64,000 nucleotides of DNA from Paracidobacterium acidisoli (GTDB lineage: Bacteria; Acidobacteriota; Terriglobia; Terriglobales; Acidobacteriaceae): assembly GCF_003428625.2 (NCBI RefSeq), contig NZ_QVQT02000001.1:310001-374000 (forward strand), in the 5' to 3' direction. The position numbers and the translations under genes were made by a program. Position 1 is the first letter of the stretch. Each line of letters starts with the position of its first letter. Below, piece after piece: positions 52,894 to 60,472 of the stretch. The notes under the pieces were generated by a model. It did not search any database and was not told where the DNA came from. It saw only the letters and a program-made list of their open reading frames with translations.

Positions 52894-54150
52894 ATGCCGG
52901 TTACCCGTCGGTTTTTCATGAAAAGCGGAGCGATGGCCGTAGTTGGAACCTCCGCTATTCCCTCTTTTCTGACGCGCAGCGTTTTTGCTGAAGCGACAAC
53001 GGCACGAGCTCAAGGCAAAAAGCTGATCGTTATCTTTCAACGGGGAGCCGCCGATGGGCTAAGCGTCGTCGTGCCATACCGCGAACCATCGTATTATCAG
53101 TACCGATCCAGCATCGCTATTCCACAAAATCAGGTGATCGATCTGGATGGCTTTTTTGGCCTGCATCCGGCAATGCAGCCGCTGAAAACCCTCTGGGAGC
53201 AAAAGCATCTTGCCGTTGTACACGCGGCCGGGTCACCTGATCCCACTCGCTCACACTTTGACGCACAGGATTATATGGAGTCCGGCACACCTGGCGTGAA
53301 ATCCACTCGAGACGGATGGTTAAATCGCGCGCTGGCCGCGGAAGATGCCGCGCATTCCGGGACCGGCCAAAGCGGCAGGCATTCGCCGTTCCGCGCCCTG
53401 GCCTTCAGCCCGCAAATTCCGCGCACTCTTGAAGGACCGGTACCTGTAGTGGCCCTGGACAACATTCAGAACTTTTCAGTCAATCCGACTCCGATCGCTG
53501 CGAGCTTTGCCGCCATGTACGACGAATCAAGCGACGCAATACTCCATGGCACGGGTGCCGAGACCTTCGAGGCAGTGCGGATGCTCCGCACTGCCAACCC
53601 TGAAAAATATACTCCTGCGGCAGGAGCAAACTACCCCGGCGGAGCGTTTGGCAACAGCATGAAGCAGATTGCACAACTGTTGAAAGCCGATCTGGGGGTA
53701 GAAGCTGCATTTGCTGACATTGGTGGATGGGATACGCATCAGAATCAGGGAGGCAGCGAGGGACAGCTCGCGGGACGTCTGCGTGAGTTCAGCCAGTCAC
53801 TGGCCGCCTTCTGGATCGATATGGGGGATCAGGCGGAAGATCTGACGCTGGTCACCATGTCGGAGTTCGGACGCACAGTGCATCAAAACGGCACGGGTGG
53901 CACCGATCATGGACATGCCAATGTGATGTTCCTTCTCGGAGGCAGAGTCGGCGGCGGGAAAGTATATGGGGAATGGCCCGGCCTCGCGCCTGAAAATCTA
54001 TATCAGCAGCGCGACCTTGCGATTACGACCGACTACCGTCGGGTATTGGGTGAAGCCGTCGTAAAGACACTCGGTGCAGACAATCTCGGAATGGTTTTTC
54101 CTGGCGTTCCTCTGCACAGCAGGAATTTTCTAAACATCCTGAAAGCCTGA
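52894..54150 (+). CDS. DUF1501 protein with Tat-type signal
   Basis: A 418-residue protein from ATG 52894 (AGGAG upstream); the frame is open from 52786, but that extension is unlike the family. The N-terminus TRRFFMKSGAMAVVG has a twin-arginine pattern, so it is probably exported folded. KLIVIFQRGAADGLSVVVPY opens the domain, and SHFDAQDYMESG and DIGGWDTHQNQGG are typical. TMSEFGRTVHQNGTGGTDHGHANVMFLLGG carries the alkaline-phosphatase-like metal residues. DUF1501 proteins are usually paired with DUF1800 proteins; none is seen here. Function is not established. Confidence 0.88.
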   Translation: MPVTRRFFMKSGAMAVVGTSAIPSFLTRSVFAEATTARAQGKKLIVIFQRGAADGLSVVVPYREPSYYQYRSSIAIPQNQVIDLDGFFGLHPAMQPLKTLWEQKHLAVVHAAGSPDPTRSHFDAQDYMESGTPGVKSTRDGWLNRALAAEDAAHSGTGQSGRHSPFRALAFSPQIPRTLEGPVPVVALDNIQNFSVNPTPIAASFAAMYDESSDAILHGTGAETFEAVRMLRTANPEKYTPAAGANYPGGAFGNSMKQIAQLLKADLGVEAAFADIGGWDTHQNQGGSEGQLAGRLREFSQSLAAFWIDMGDQAEDLTLVTMSEFGRTVHQNGTGGTDHGHANVMFLLGGRVGGGKVYGEWPGLAPENLYQQRDLAITTDYRRVLGEAVVKTLGADNLGMVFPGVPLHSRNFLNILKA

Positions 54151-54411
54151 TGTGCTTCGGGAAGTTTCGCTGCGCCCAGATCTGCTTCCCATCGCCGTAA
54201 GTGTGAATAATCTTCATTTACGCTGGTAAACACACTCTGTCTGCGGAATCTCCTGCAGGATTTCACTGCATTTTCTCTGAAAAAATGCTATCTTCCAGAC
54301 TTCGACCTGTCTGCATCGCAGATTATGCTCCCTGTCCAGCCGGCATACCAGCACGCATCCGTCTGACTCAATCGCGGAGCCAGAACTTCGGTAGTCCGGA
54401 GAGTATTCGTC

Positions 54412-55668
54412 ATGAAGAATGCGTCGTTGAAATCGGCCTGGAGTACGGCCCTGATCCTTTCATTTGCAGGTGGCGCTACACCTCGATATATCCAGGCTGA
54501 ACCTTCTGCCATAGCTGGCGCCATGGGACAGGCCGCACCAGCGCAATCGTATAAACTACCCCAGGCAGATATCACCGAACAGGAGATTCGGCAGCGACTG
54601 ACGGGGAAACAGCTTTTTCTCCGCGGGCTGTGGCTGGACGACGATCTGAACTTCGATGCGCGCGGTGATCTGATGAGCCATTCACCAACGGGTTCATTCA
54701 CCCTGTGCGCAGTTGAAATTCAACGGGTGAGATTAACGAAACACACGCTCGAACTGGAGGGCGTTCGCTATGGAATTCACTTTTTGGGTGAATCGCCATG
54801 GCCGGAGCAGGCCACTTCATATGATCGCATCCGGCTGACGTCAAAGAAAAAAGTACTGAAGATATCCATCAATCGCGCTGATGTGATTCTTCCTAAACAA
54901 ACCCCTGAAGAAAAAGCTGCCCTGAAAAAACAGGAAAAGGAAACCGGACATATCTCCGGCGTTTATTCTTCCGCTGAGGCCGCTGCAGACGCGGCAAAAG
55001 AAGCATCCGCGAATACGCCACCGCCACCGCCACCGCCACCGCCACCGCCCACTCCCACTCCGGGAGCATCTGCCACCACCGACCAAAAGGTTTCGGAGCA
55101 GCCTGCCGGCAACGTGACAGTATCTTCTTACGACGAGGCGTCGGCGATGATGCGCACTGCGCTGGACCGGATTTTCGCTTCCTCGATTGATGCTCAAATG
55201 ATTGCGGCCATGCCGGAATACTGGCGATATTTCTATCAGGCGCAGCAGGATCACAAGTCAATCGAACCGACCGATGCATCCATTGTCCGCCCGGGGCCCG
55301 GAGTTCAGGGGCCAAAGATTGTGCATACCGTGGAGCCCGCTTCCAATGAATATGCGCAGGAAAATGAAATTGCAGGCATAGCGATCTACAAGATCATTCT
55401 CGATCCTGAAGGCAAGCCACTTGGCGTAGCCATTTATCGCCCAATCGGCTTTGGACTCGATGAGAATGCCGTGGATGCGATTCACAAATCCACGTTTACA
55501 GGAGCTACCCGCGAGGGCAAGCCGGTCACTTCCGTAATTAACCTCACCGTGAGCTTCAGGATTTACTCAGAGCGTACAGCCAGAATCGGCTCCGGTGAAG
55601 TCAGGAACATATCGGGCAACGGCTCCGCATCTTCCAGTCCTTCTCCGGCAAATACAGATCAACACTGA
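54412..55668 (+). CDS. Exported protein with TonB C-terminal domain
   Basis: A 418-residue protein with an N-terminal signal or anchor, a novel beta-rich domain (about 45-165, containing LFLRGLWLDDDLNFDARG), a lysine-rich segment, then a run of twelve prolines coded by repeated CCACCG. The C-terminal ~90 residues (IAGIAIYKIILDPEGKPLGVAIYRPIGFGLDENAVDAI) match the energy-transducer TonB fold. The Pro-rich spacer fits a protein that spans the periplasm. Its exact membrane topology is unclear, since the hydrophobic start may be cleaved. Its 3' end overlaps the convergent LytTR regulator gene by 10 bases. Confidence 0.8.
   Translation: MKNASLKSAWSTALILSFAGGATPRYIQAEPSAIAGAMGQAAPAQSYKLPQADITEQEIRQRLTGKQLFLRGLWLDDDLNFDARGDLMSHSPTGSFTLCAVEIQRVRLTKHTLELEGVRYGIHFLGESPWPEQATSYDRIRLTSKKKVLKISINRADVILPKQTPEEKAALKKQEKETGHISGVYSSAEAAADAAKEASANTPPPPPPPPPPPTPTPGASATTDQKVSEQPAGNVTVSSYDEASAMMRTALDRIFASSIDAQMIAAMPEYWRYFYQAQQDHKSIEPTDASIVRPGPGVQGPKIVHTVEPASNEYAQENEIAGIAIYKIILDPEGKPLGVAIYRPIGFGLDENAVDAIHKSTFTGATREGKPVTSVINLTVSFRIYSERTARIGSGEVRNISGNGSASSSPSPANTDQH
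55018..55050 (+). repeat. CCACCG microsatellite in the TonB-like gene
   Basis: About five tandem CCACCG hexamers encode the proline run. Gain or loss of a unit changes length by two prolines without shifting frame. Confidence 0.85.
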
Positions 55669-56471
55669 GCTTCGATAGTGCGCCGGTCAGTTGGCCGGGG
55701 GCCGGCACCCTGGCGGGCAAGAAGCCGGGCAATCCGTGCGCGGTATCCACGGCTTACGGGAACCTTTTGCCCATCTTTCATCAAAACAAAGGATTCCCCC
55801 TGCTGAGGATCGGTGCGGATTTCCTTTACATACTCGAGATTTACGATGGCTGAACGATGAACACGAATAAATGACTCCGGGTTGAGCCGTGTCTCAAACC
55901 GCGCCATCGTTTCGCGAAGAAGATGACTCTCCCGCTCGATGCAGATGCGAACGTAATTTTCTTCGGCGCCGATCCAGCGAATATCAGAAACCGCGAGGAA
56001 AAGAATTCTGCCTTTCGACTTGAACACAATCCGCGATGTATATGCCTTTTCTTCTGCAGTTAACTTCCTGTCTTCAGTGTCGCTTCGAAAACGAGCGATG
56101 TAATCCCTCACGCGTCCTATCGCATGCGCGAGTCTTTCGCGTGTAAATGGCTTCAGCAGATAATCGACAGCATTGATCTCGAAGGCGCGCAAAGCGTATT
56201 GATCATATGCTGTTGTAAAAACAATGCGCGGTGCCTGAAGAGATGGATCAGCACCAATTGCAGAAACAATCTCGAAGCCATCCATGTCAGGCATCTGAAT
56301 ATCGAGGAAAAGAAGATCGGGCTTCGTCTGTCGTACGAGATCAAGGGTACCGAGAGCAGTGGCTCCTTCGCCGACAATTTTGATATCAGCTTCACCGGCA
56401 AGTAACTGACGCAGCTTTTGTCTGGCCAGTAGCTCGTCATCTGCAATAACTGTCCTGACTGCCATATTCAT
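55659..56471 (-). CDS. LytTR-family response regulator
   Basis: A 270-residue regulator. The receiver domain has ADDE (10-13), phosphoacceptor Asp57 in FLDIQMPDMDG, and the Lys in LLKPF. The C-terminal LytTR DNA-binding domain starts around SRIVFKSKGRILFLAVSDIRWIGAEENYVRI and includes the FIRVHRSAIVNLEYV strand. Alternative start Met3 (56465) is better spaced from a purine stretch. The gene overlaps the kinase gene by 35 bases, so production is coupled. It likely binds direct repeats upstream of targets; its output domain is typical of the LytR/AlgR branch. Confidence 0.92.
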   Translation of the reverse strand: MNMAVRTVIADDELLARQKLRQLLAGEADIKIVGEGATALGTLDLVRQTKPDLLFLDIQMPDMDGFEIVSAIGADPSLQAPRIVFTTAYDQYALRAFEINAVDYLLKPFTRERLAHAIGRVRDYIARFRSDTEDRKLTAEEKAYTSRIVFKSKGRILFLAVSDIRWIGAEENYVRICIERESHLLRETMARFETRLNPESFIRVHRSAIVNLEYVKEIRTDPQQGESFVLMKDGQKVPVSRGYRARIARLLARQGAGPRPTDRRTIEAQC

Positions 56472-57711
56472 AACTCACAATACTTCCGTTGTCCTGCGGC
56501 TGAAACTGAAGAGGCAGCATCAGAATGGCCTGTACCTCTCCATCCGGGAATGCCTGCAGGGTAAACCGCTGTTCATTGTCATCGATGCCATAGTGCAGTT
56601 CAAGGCGATTTTTCACGTTGGCGATTCCAACGCGTTCTCTTGTCTTGTTCAGAGGCGGTTCTTCTATCCCTCGCCCTGAATTACGCACGCACAACCGCAG
56701 ATGGCCGTGCTGATTTTGTGCTTCAATCCCAAGAAAGGCTTCTCCGACGGTACGTGCAACTCCATGAAGATACGCGTTTTCCACGACCGGCTGCAGAATC
56801 ATGGCAGGCACCAGCGCGTCATGCACCTCGGGGTCAATAGCGACATAATGATGCACCGTTCCCTGGAAGCGCATTTTCTGGATTGACAGGTAAAGCTGGA
56901 TAAACTCGATCTCCTCGGTCAGAGGAATGAGTTGCGCGTCTCCTCTGTCCAGGGTCATACGCAGCATACTGCTCATTCGTTCCAGCATAATGTCGGCTGC
57001 CTCCACGTCGGACCGCATAAGGCTGGAAATGCTGTTCATCGTATTGAAAAGAAAATGCGGATTGAGCTGCATGCGGAGTGCTCGCAACTGGGCATTAACA
57101 AGTTCACTCTCAAGCCGCATTGCAGAATATTGTTGTTCCCGCAACTTCTGGTAATAGCCGATTCCCCGAAAGAGAAAAAATACCACCCAGAAGATCACCA
57201 GATTATTCAGCAGTTCAGAGTCAACGTAATAGCGGAGTCGATGCAGATACGTCCACGAAGACTGATGGAGAGGGACCTTTGGGAAGCATGCAATCCATAC
57301 CGCCTCTTCCAGAACACTGATGAGCACGCCACCCACAACCCATCTCGTGAGGATCTGAGGCAATGCAGCACGCTGGATTGAACCGCGCAATTTCCACCAG
57401 ATGATCTGACAGATAATGCCCCAGAGAAGGAAATGCCCTTCCCACGGAAAAAACAGAGCACCGAAGCCGACGGAATATTTCATGGAACGAGCCATGACAT
57501 ACTCCTGTAAGGAAAAAAGCGCTCCCAGAATGAGCCATGCCGCCAGAAAGATGGCAGGAGTCATAAGAAAGGGACGGTCGGATTTACCAGGTATGCCAGG
57601 ATGTGTCAGCGGCTGAGACTCCTTTTCGCGGCTGTACCTGCTGGCCAGAATACACCTGAGGTGGCAGAGAATCACTTTCAGGTGTCGTAAGGATGTGTCA
57701 GTCATTGACAT
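56437..57711 (-). CDS. LytS-type sensor histidine kinase
   Basis: A 424-residue kinase from ATG 57711, with AAGGAG 11 bases upstream; GTG 57723 would add four residues. Four membrane helices span ~50-195. The His_kinase (PF06580) box is LNPHFLFNTMNSISSLMRSD, where His is the phosphoacceptor. An ATPase domain with VVENAYLHGVAR and RERVGIANVKNRLELHYG follows. It has no obvious large sensory domain, so the signal probably arises in the membrane. It is paired with the overlapping LytTR regulator and is divergent from the sugar-transport region. Confidence 0.92.
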   Translation of the reverse strand: MSMTDTSLRHLKVILCHLRCILASRYSREKESQPLTHPGIPGKSDRPFLMTPAIFLAAWLILGALFSLQEYVMARSMKYSVGFGALFFPWEGHFLLWGIICQIIWWKLRGSIQRAALPQILTRWVVGGVLISVLEEAVWIACFPKVPLHQSSWTYLHRLRYYVDSELLNNLVIFWVVFFLFRGIGYYQKLREQQYSAMRLESELVNAQLRALRMQLNPHFLFNTMNSISSLMRSDVEAADIMLERMSSMLRMTLDRGDAQLIPLTEEIEFIQLYLSIQKMRFQGTVHHYVAIDPEVHDALVPAMILQPVVENAYLHGVARTVGEAFLGIEAQNQHGHLRLCVRNSGRGIEEPPLNKTRERVGIANVKNRLELHYGIDDNEQRFTLQAFPDGEVQAILMLPLQFQPQDNGSIVSYEYGSQDSYCR

Positions 57712-57755
57712 GCCGGGATTCACTCCTTAGAGTGAGGCTGCTACTTTATCGATAA
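57705..57755 (+). promoter_or_regulatory. Promoter and LacI-like operator of the sugar-transporter unit
   Basis: TTGACA (57705-57710), 17 bases, TAGAGT (57728-57733) on the plus strand. TCACTC-CTTA-GAGTGA (57720-57735) is a perfect inverted repeat over the -10. The palindrome TTATCGATAA (57746-57755) follows at about +6. Read on the minus strand, bases 57760-57741 match 16 of 20 bases of the operator at 59290-59309. Confidence 0.62.
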
Positions 57756-57779
57756 CGTAAATTTTCCATGAGGTATGGA

Positions 57780-57884
57780 ATGTCCTCCCTTCGAACGACG
57801 AAAGCTGTTCTTACAGACAGCCACTTTCTTATTCCGCTTGTCGTGCTGCTGCTGGGAATCATCCTTCTCATTCGGCTGCATTAA
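57780..57884 (+). CDS. Predicted 34-residue single-helix membrane protein
   Basis: ATG 57780 opens a 34-codon frame ending TAA. GAGG lies about 6-9 bases upstream. The peptide has a polar start (SSLRTTKAVLTDSH), then one hydrophobic helix of the sequence FLIPLVVLLLGIILLI and ends RLH. It is placed after the promoter and operator and 58 bases before the transporter start. The transporter's own frame is open through this region, but its translation there is cysteine-rich and unlike any transporter. Small single-helix partners of transporters are known in other systems; whether this is one is not known. Confidence 0.55.
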   Translation: MSSLRTTKAVLTDSHFLIPLVVLLLGIILLIRLH

Positions 57885-57942
57885 TCAGACGAAGAAAATC
57901 AATTCCAGTGCAGATCCACAACTTTCGTCAGAGAAAAAGAAT

Positions 57943-59235
57943 ATGAGTACCAGAGCGGAAATTTTGGCTTCACGACAGATGGGTGCTCTTCACGGACTTG
58001 GGGTGATCTGTGGCTTAGGAGCCGGAGTGTGGCTCGGCGCGGCAGAAGCGCCGACGAAGCTGGTGAACTCTGGTCTTTCCCCATTTGCTGTGTCTCTTTG
58101 CATGGTCGCAGGAGTTTTTACAGCTCGCTGGACCTTCCCCACAATGCTGAAAGGCACAGAGTACGTGTTTGCCGATCTGATGAGAAAAAAGCATCTGATC
58201 GTCTGGGCCATTCTGGCTGGAGCGTTGTGGGCAGTTGCCAATACACTTACCGTTTTCGCTGTCCGCGATGTTGGCCTCGCAGTGGCCTTCCCCCTCTGGA
58301 ATGCCAACTCGCTCATCGGTCTTTTCTGGGGAAGAGTTCTCTTTGGAGAATTAAAAGGAGCAGGAACTGGAACAGTTCTTAAGGTTGTTGCAGGCACCGT
58401 AGCCATTATTGCAGCGGCGATCTTACTTGGCTTCAGCACCATTCACGGCGGATCGACCATGCATCCTCACGCCATTCATGGCGTCATAGCTGCCGCTGGA
58501 GCAAGCCTGTTATGGGGCACAATGTATGTTCCATATCGTAAAGCCTACGTGAGCGGCATGAATCCGCTGTCGTTCGTCACGGCATTTACCGTGGGTGAGC
58601 TGGGAACAATGTTTGCGCTTGTGCTGACCCTTGACGGAGGCACGCATGCTGCTGTCTTTCACTCCAGTCACGTGAAGCCGATGCTCTTCTGGCTCTTTCT
58701 CGGCGGCTTTGTCTGGGTGATTGGCGATCTGCTGCAGCAGTTTGCAACGAAATATCTCGGCATTGGACGCGGTATTCCGCTTTCAAACACGAATCAGCTC
58801 TGGGGACTCGCATGGGGCGCTCTGGTGTTCGGCGAACTGGTGCACGCGCCAGCGACGCAAAAACTGATGGTCATTGCCGGCTCCGCCATCATGATTCTGG
58901 GAGCGCTTTTGATCAGTCTTGCAGCAGCCGGCCAGCAAGAGCACTCCTCAACAAGTGACGCCCTGCTGCGCGAATGCGATCGCTACGGCATGAACTACTC
59001 TCAGGTCCTGGCGGAATATTGCGGCTCCGAATTTGGAAATCGCAGCGAAAAACGCCGGTGGTGGGATTACGCCATCCTCACCGCGGCCGTGGGCCTGTTT
59101 GTCTGGCTGGGTAAAGATGCAGTTGTCCCTGCCCTCGCCATGAACTTCCACTGGCTCATTGCCCTTGTCGCCACTATGATTCTCTGCCTGGCAGCCTGTG
59201 GCTGGGCTCTCTGGAAAACGACCCGCTTTTCATAG
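57943..59235 (+). CDS. GRP/RhaT-type sugar transporter (DMT superfamily)
   Basis: A 430-residue protein with about ten to twelve helices from ATG 57943; the open frame extends to 57775 but that part is not transporter-like. Family marks include LGVICGLGAGVWLGAAEAPTK in helix 1, AVAFPLWNANSLIGLFWGRVLFGEL, and GRGIPLSNTNQLWGLAWGALVFGEL in the repeated second half. It belongs with glucose/ribose porters (GRP) and RhaT-like carriers. Extra soluble residues lie around 330-375. It is followed by inositol oxygenase and a rhamnosidase, so inositol, glucuronate or rhamnose are candidates. Confidence 0.82.
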   Translation: MSTRAEILASRQMGALHGLGVICGLGAGVWLGAAEAPTKLVNSGLSPFAVSLCMVAGVFTARWTFPTMLKGTEYVFADLMRKKHLIVWAILAGALWAVANTLTVFAVRDVGLAVAFPLWNANSLIGLFWGRVLFGELKGAGTGTVLKVVAGTVAIIAAAILLGFSTIHGGSTMHPHAIHGVIAAAGASLLWGTMYVPYRKAYVSGMNPLSFVTAFTVGELGTMFALVLTLDGGTHAAVFHSSHVKPMLFWLFLGGFVWVIGDLLQQFATKYLGIGRGIPLSNTNQLWGLAWGALVFGELVHAPATQKLMVIAGSAIMILGALLISLAAAGQQEHSSTSDALLRECDRYGMNYSQVLAEYCGSEFGNRSEKRRWWDYAILTAAVGLFVWLGKDAVVPALAMNFHWLIALVATMILCLAACGWALWKTTRFS

Positions 59236-59264
59236 TTTCTTCTTAAAAAGGTAAGCGGTTTTCT

Positions 59265-59307
59265 TTGCGCCGGACCTGCGAATTTGCTATAACGTTAGCG
59301 GTAACGT
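59265..59307 (+). promoter_or_regulatory. Promoter and LacI-like operator of the inositol oxygenase gene
   Basis: TTGCGC (59265-59270), 17 bases, TATAAC (59288-59293). The inverted repeat ACGTTA-GCGG-TAACGT (59292-59307) overlaps the -10 and start point, a repressor position. Bases 59290-59309 match 16/20 the minus-strand site at 57760-57741. Confidence 0.72.
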
Positions 59308-59331
59308 AGCCGCATCCGGCGGAGGATTCTT

Positions 59332-60192
59332 ATGGCCACTTCGAGTTCAGCATCTGCACAACCCCTCTCCAACCTTGAAGACTGGGACGACTTTCTGGAG
59401 GGCCGCTACAAAGAAGGCAAAACCGAGTCGGAATTTCGCCAGTATGACGCCGAGGCTACCCCCGGTGTAGCCGAGTTTTACAGGCTGAATCATCAGTATC
59501 AGACGGTAGATTACGTACTCGCCAAAGAGCGCCAATACTTTGGCCTCACACGCGGCGAAAAGACGATCTGGGAGGCAGCCGAGTACCTCAATACATTGGT
59601 AGACGACAGTGATCCGGATACGGATCTGACCCAGATCGAGCATCTGCTGCAGACCTCCGAATCGATTCGCCGGGATGGCCATCCGCGATGGATGGTATTA
59701 ACAGGCTTCATTCATGACCTCGGCAAATGTCTATGTCTGTATGGAGAGCCTCAATGGGGCGTCGTGGGCGATACTTTTCCCGTTGGCTGTGCATGGTCCG
59801 ATCAGATCGTTTTCCCGGAATATTTCGCTGACAATCCGGACAGGAATATTTCCCGGTATCAGACAAAATACGGCCTGTATGAGCCGAACTGCGGTCTCGA
59901 AAATGTTCACATGTCGTTCGGGCATGACGGCTACATTGCAGAAGTGATGAAGTCCTACCTGCCGGATGAGGCACTTTACATGCTTCGCTTTCATTCCTTT
60001 TACGCATGGCATCGACATGGCGCCTACAAGTACCTGGAGAACGAAAAAGACAAAGCGATGCTGTCATGGGTCAATAAATTTAATCCTTATGATCTATATT
60101 CCAAAGGCCATGCAAAGCCTGATATGAAGGCGCTGAAGCCCTATTACGACGACCTGTTTGCGGAGTTCCTCCCCGAGAAACTTGCCTGGTAA
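59332..60192 (+). CDS. myo-Inositol oxygenase (eukaryote-like)
   Basis: A 286-residue MIOX, the length of animal and plant enzymes. All six diiron ligands of the mammalian enzyme have counterparts: His104, His128, Asp129 (FIHDLGK), His198 (MSFGHD), His221 (RFHSFY) and Asp254 (NPYDLYSK). GEPQWGVVGDTFPVGC and YEPNCGLENV are nearly as in mammals. It cleaves myo-inositol to D-glucuronate with O2. GGAGG is 8 bases before the ATG. A LacI-like operator covers its promoter, and it is followed by a strong terminator, so it is likely a single-gene unit co-regulated with the upstream transporter. Confidence 0.94.
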   Translation: MATSSSASAQPLSNLEDWDDFLEGRYKEGKTESEFRQYDAEATPGVAEFYRLNHQYQTVDYVLAKERQYFGLTRGEKTIWEAAEYLNTLVDDSDPDTDLTQIEHLLQTSESIRRDGHPRWMVLTGFIHDLGKCLCLYGEPQWGVVGDTFPVGCAWSDQIVFPEYFADNPDRNISRYQTKYGLYEPNCGLENVHMSFGHDGYIAEVMKSYLPDEALYMLRFHSFYAWHRHGAYKYLENEKDKAMLSWVNKFNPYDLYSKGHAKPDMKALKPYYDDLFAEFLPEKLAW

Positions 60193-60219
60193 TATCGAAG
60201 ACAAATCGTTATTCCACAG

Positions 60220-60246
60220 GAGAGAGCCTTATGGCTCTCTCTTTTT
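60220..60246 (+). terminator. Rho-independent terminator after inositol oxygenase
   Basis: A perfect 9-base stem GAGAGAGCC (60220-60228) and GGCTCTCTC (60233-60241), with loop TTAT and a TTTTT tail. Confidence 0.88.
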
Positions 60247-60472
60247 GGATAGACGCTGTGCGCGGCTGGCAAGTGGTTTTCTGTGACTCCTACTCGCCTT
60301 GTTGTTTGGCACTTCGTTGATCTTCTATTGGAATTTTGTGTAGAGATTTCATCCGTAATCTTTATGTGATGAATGGTTCTCAATCTGCTCTGGCAGCGTG
60401 TAGGCTTTGGAACGCTGGAGACAATATCCCTTTGCGGCTCCGGCGGTCCGAAACATCATTTAAAGGTCAGCG

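Noticed and set aside
57775-57942. An N-terminal extension of the sugar transporter
   Set aside because: The translation is Cys/Ser-rich and unlike a transporter; ATG 57943 begins just before the first helix, and a better small frame overlaps the region.
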